Assembly: GCF_033568475.1 (NCBI RefSeq)
Contig: NC_133123.1
Span: forward strand, 63,371,522 to 63,435,521
Reading direction: 5' to 3'
Source: Henckelia pumila
Taxonomy: Eukaryota > Streptophyta > Magnoliopsida > Lamiales > Gesneriaceae
DNA length: 64,000 nucleotides
How positions within the stretch are numbered: position 1 is the stretch's first letter; every line of letters starts with the position of its first letter. Below the pieces are notes generated by a model. That model was not told where the DNA came from. It saw only the letters and a program-made list of their open reading frames with translations, and ran no database searches. Below are positions 62,250 through 64,000 of the stretch, piece after piece. The position numbers and the translations under genes were made by a program.

Positions 62250-62262
62250 ATCTCCCACTTGC
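62250..62262 (-). promoter_or_regulatory. Polypurine tract of Copia D
   Basis: A purine-rich AAGTGGGAGA-type tract lies between the RT stop and the 3' LTR on the minus strand. This is the expected plus-strand priming site. Confidence 0.7.
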
Positions 62263-62263
62263 C

Positions 62264-64000
62264 CTAAAGCCAACTAGTCATACTACGCAGTCCCATTGCT
62301 TCGCGATGTTTGTCAAATAATGGTCCTGGCAAGGGCTTAGTAAGTGGATCAGCGATATTGTCTGCAGAGGCCACTCTTTCGACAGTGATGTCTCCTCTTT
62401 CCACGATCTCCCAGATGATGTGGTATTTCCTCAGTACGTGTTTGGATCTTTGATGAGACCTTGGTTCCTTTGCCTGAGCAACGGCACCCGTGTTGTCACA
62501 GTACACCGGGACTGGACCAACAGCTTCAGGAATGACGCCCAACTCTTGGACGAAATTCCTCATCCAAACGGCCTCTTTAGCAGCAGCTAATGCCGCAATG
62601 TATTCTGCCTCAGTGGTGGAATCCGCTGTGGTGTCCTGCTTGGAACTCTTCCAAGAGACAGCACCGCCATTGAGCATGAACACAAATCCAGAGGTTGACT
62701 TCAAGTCATCCACGTCACTTTGGAAGCTAGAGTCGGTATAGCCTTCCAATTTCAATTCTCTTCCTCCATATACCATGAACATATTCTTAGTCCTTCGTAA
62801 GTACTTAAGAATGTCCTTCACGGCTTTCCAATGCATTTGACCGGGATTGGCTTGATATCTGCTCGTGACACTCAGAGCAAATGCTACATCCGGTCTGGTA
62901 GATATCATCCCATACATGATACTACCTATGGCTGACGCATATGGTACATGTGTCATTTTCTCTATCTCTTCATCAGTCTTGGGACACATGGACTTGGATA
63001 GAGAAACTCCATGACACATAGGTAGATGTCCTCTCTTGGACCCATCCATTGAAAACCTTTTCAATATGGTTTCGATGTAGGTTGCTTGAGTGAGTCCTAT
63101 CATTCTCTTAGATCTATCTCTATAGATCTGTATCCCTAAAATATAGGATGCCTCACCCAAATCCTTCATCGAGAATCTACCTGATAACCATATCTTTGTT
63201 GACTGCAACATCCTTACATCATTCCCAATGATTAAGATGTCATCAACATAAAGTACTAAGAATGTCACAGCATCCTTAACTACTTTCTTGTACACGCACG
63301 GTTCCTCCGGGTTCTTGATGAAACCAAAATCCTTTATTGTTTCATCAAATTTCTGGTTCCAACTTCTTGATGCTTGTTTGAGACCATAGATTGATCTCTG
63401 AAGCTTGCATACCTTATGCTCGCTTCCCATGGATGTGTATTCCTCAGGCTGCGTCATATAGATCTCTTCCTTAATGTTTCCATTAAGAAATGCAGTCTTC
63501 ACATCCATTTGCCATATCTCATAGTCATACCAAGCAGCTATGGCAATAAGGATTCTTATGGACTTGAACATTGCAACTGGTGAAAAGGTTTCATCATAGT
63601 CAACTCCTTGTCTTTGAGTATAACCTTTTGCCACCAATCGTGCCTTGTAGGTCAATACCTTACCATCAGGCCCAAGCTTTCTCTTGTAGATCCATTTACA
63701 CCCTATTGGAACAATTCCATCGGGAGGATCTACTAAAGTCCAAACTTGGTTTGTATGCATCGAATCTATTTCCGACTGCATAGCTTCAAGCCATAAATTT
63801 GAATCCGCATCAGAAATTGCTTCCTTGAAGTTTCTTGGATCACATCCAACGTCGGGTTCATCTTGATCCCCTTCAAGAAGAAGACCATATCGAATAGGAG
63901 GTCTAGAAGTCCTCTCGGATCTTCTAGGTATAGGCGTGTCCTCTGAAGATTCTTGAGGTATGAGATCATTATTTTGTATTTCGGGTTCTTCTCGAATTTC
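62264..64000 (-). CDS. Copia D reverse transcriptase-RNase H (intact, runs off the window)
   Basis: This uninterrupted frame from the window edge (64000) to TAG at 62264 covers 578 codons and continues beyond the window. It starts in the linker before RT (PRRSERTSRPPIR), then RT with WQMDVKTAFLNGN, SIYGLKQASRSW and the catalytic LYVDDILI. RNase H follows with YTDSSFQSD, TEAEYIA and a final ADPLTKPL, then the family C-terminus. It is closely related to the broken Copia B pol. The absence of stops marks this as the youngest element of the nest. Confidence 0.93.
   Translation of the reverse strand, partial: EIREEPEIQNNDLIPQESSEDTPIPRRSERTSRPPIRYGLLLEGDQDEPDVGCDPRNFKEAISDADSNLWLEAMQSEIDSMHTNQVWTLVDPPDGIVPIGCKWIYKRKLGPDGKVLTYKARLVAKGYTQRQGVDYDETFSPVAMFKSIRILIAIAAWYDYEIWQMDVKTAFLNGNIKEEIYMTQPEEYTSMGSEHKVCKLQRSIYGLKQASRSWNQKFDETIKDFGFIKNPEEPCVYKKVVKDAVTFLVLYVDDILIIGNDVRMLQSTKIWLSGRFSMKDLGEASYILGIQIYRDRSKRMIGLTQATYIETILKRFSMDGSKRGHLPMCHGVSLSKSMCPKTDEEIEKMTHVPYASAIGSIMYGMISTRPDVAFALSVTSRYQANPGQMHWKAVKDILKYLRRTKNMFMVYGGRELKLEGYTDSSFQSDVDDLKSTSGFVFMLNGGAVSWKSSKQDTTADSTTEAEYIAALAAAKEAVWMRNFVQELGVIPEAVGPVPVYCDNTGAVAQAKEPRSHQRSKHVLRKYHIIWEIVERGDITVERVASADNIADPLTKPLPGPLFDKHREAMGLRSMTSWL

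Noticed and set aside
63766..63969. 67-codon minus-strand frame upstream of the Copia D RT.
   Set aside because: The RT frame itself is open to the window edge through this stretch and encodes the expected linker, so this is an alternate-frame shadow.
1..64000. CRISPR arrays, operons, rRNA or tRNA genes.
   Set aside because: No regularly spaced repeats, no operon layout and no cloverleaf-compatible sequence were noticed. The tRNA-like words are only primer-binding sites. A tRNAscan run would settle the tRNA point.

Overview
The window is nuclear DNA from a flowering plant. It is AT-rich, its genes have GT-AG introns, and it carries plant-specific gene families, MITEs, Helitrons, nested LTR retrotransposons and an integrated plant pararetrovirus. 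The host is most likely a eudicot. No species is assigned.

Layout. 1-4080: gene-free AT-rich DNA with degraded repeats. 4600-11840: an almost full-length endogenous pararetrovirus (Caulimoviridae-like) on the minus strand. It has a tRNA-Met primer-binding site, a small coiled-coil ORF, a coat protein, a 30K-type movement protein, protease-RT-RNase H, a last ORF I do not recognise, and a 35S-like promoter. Three of its five ORFs are broken, only by in-frame stops. Diverged inverted repeats (about 4080-4320 and 11930-12180) bracket it. 14345-31379: the gene island, with four intact host genes. These are a 13-exon MFS transporter (+), a two-exon PPR-SMR protein (+), a five-exon MscS-like (MSL) mechanosensitive channel (-) and a 14-exon ACT-domain Raf-like kinase of the STY8/17/46 group (-). 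I joined every exon and frame by hand, and all four open frames close. From memory, the first three families lie together on Arabidopsis chromosome 2 (around At2g16970-At2g17033) with STY8 nearby, which suggests conserved microsynteny. 31640-42977: gene-free DNA densely populated with MITEs, foldback elements and short Helitrons, several next to or inside TA microsatellites.

42978-64000: a chain of five LTR retroelements, each apparently inserted into the one before it: Copia E, Gypsy A, Copia B, Gypsy C and Copia D (reverse strand). Only the outer or 5' part of each host element is visible, so the model predicts that the missing 3' halves lie beyond base 64000 in reverse order. Gypsy C is unusual. 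It has a 1-kb tandem duplication of its promoter/leader, no primer-binding site, a gag-protease ORF joined directly to a pol tail with no RT or integrase, and a roughly 0.9-kb GCGC-rich tract. Copia D keeps an uninterrupted RT-RNase H ORF and looks like the youngest insertion.

The host genes do not form an operon. The PPR-SMR and MSL genes converge, with 221 bp between their stop codons, and the MSL and STY genes run in tandem on the minus strand.
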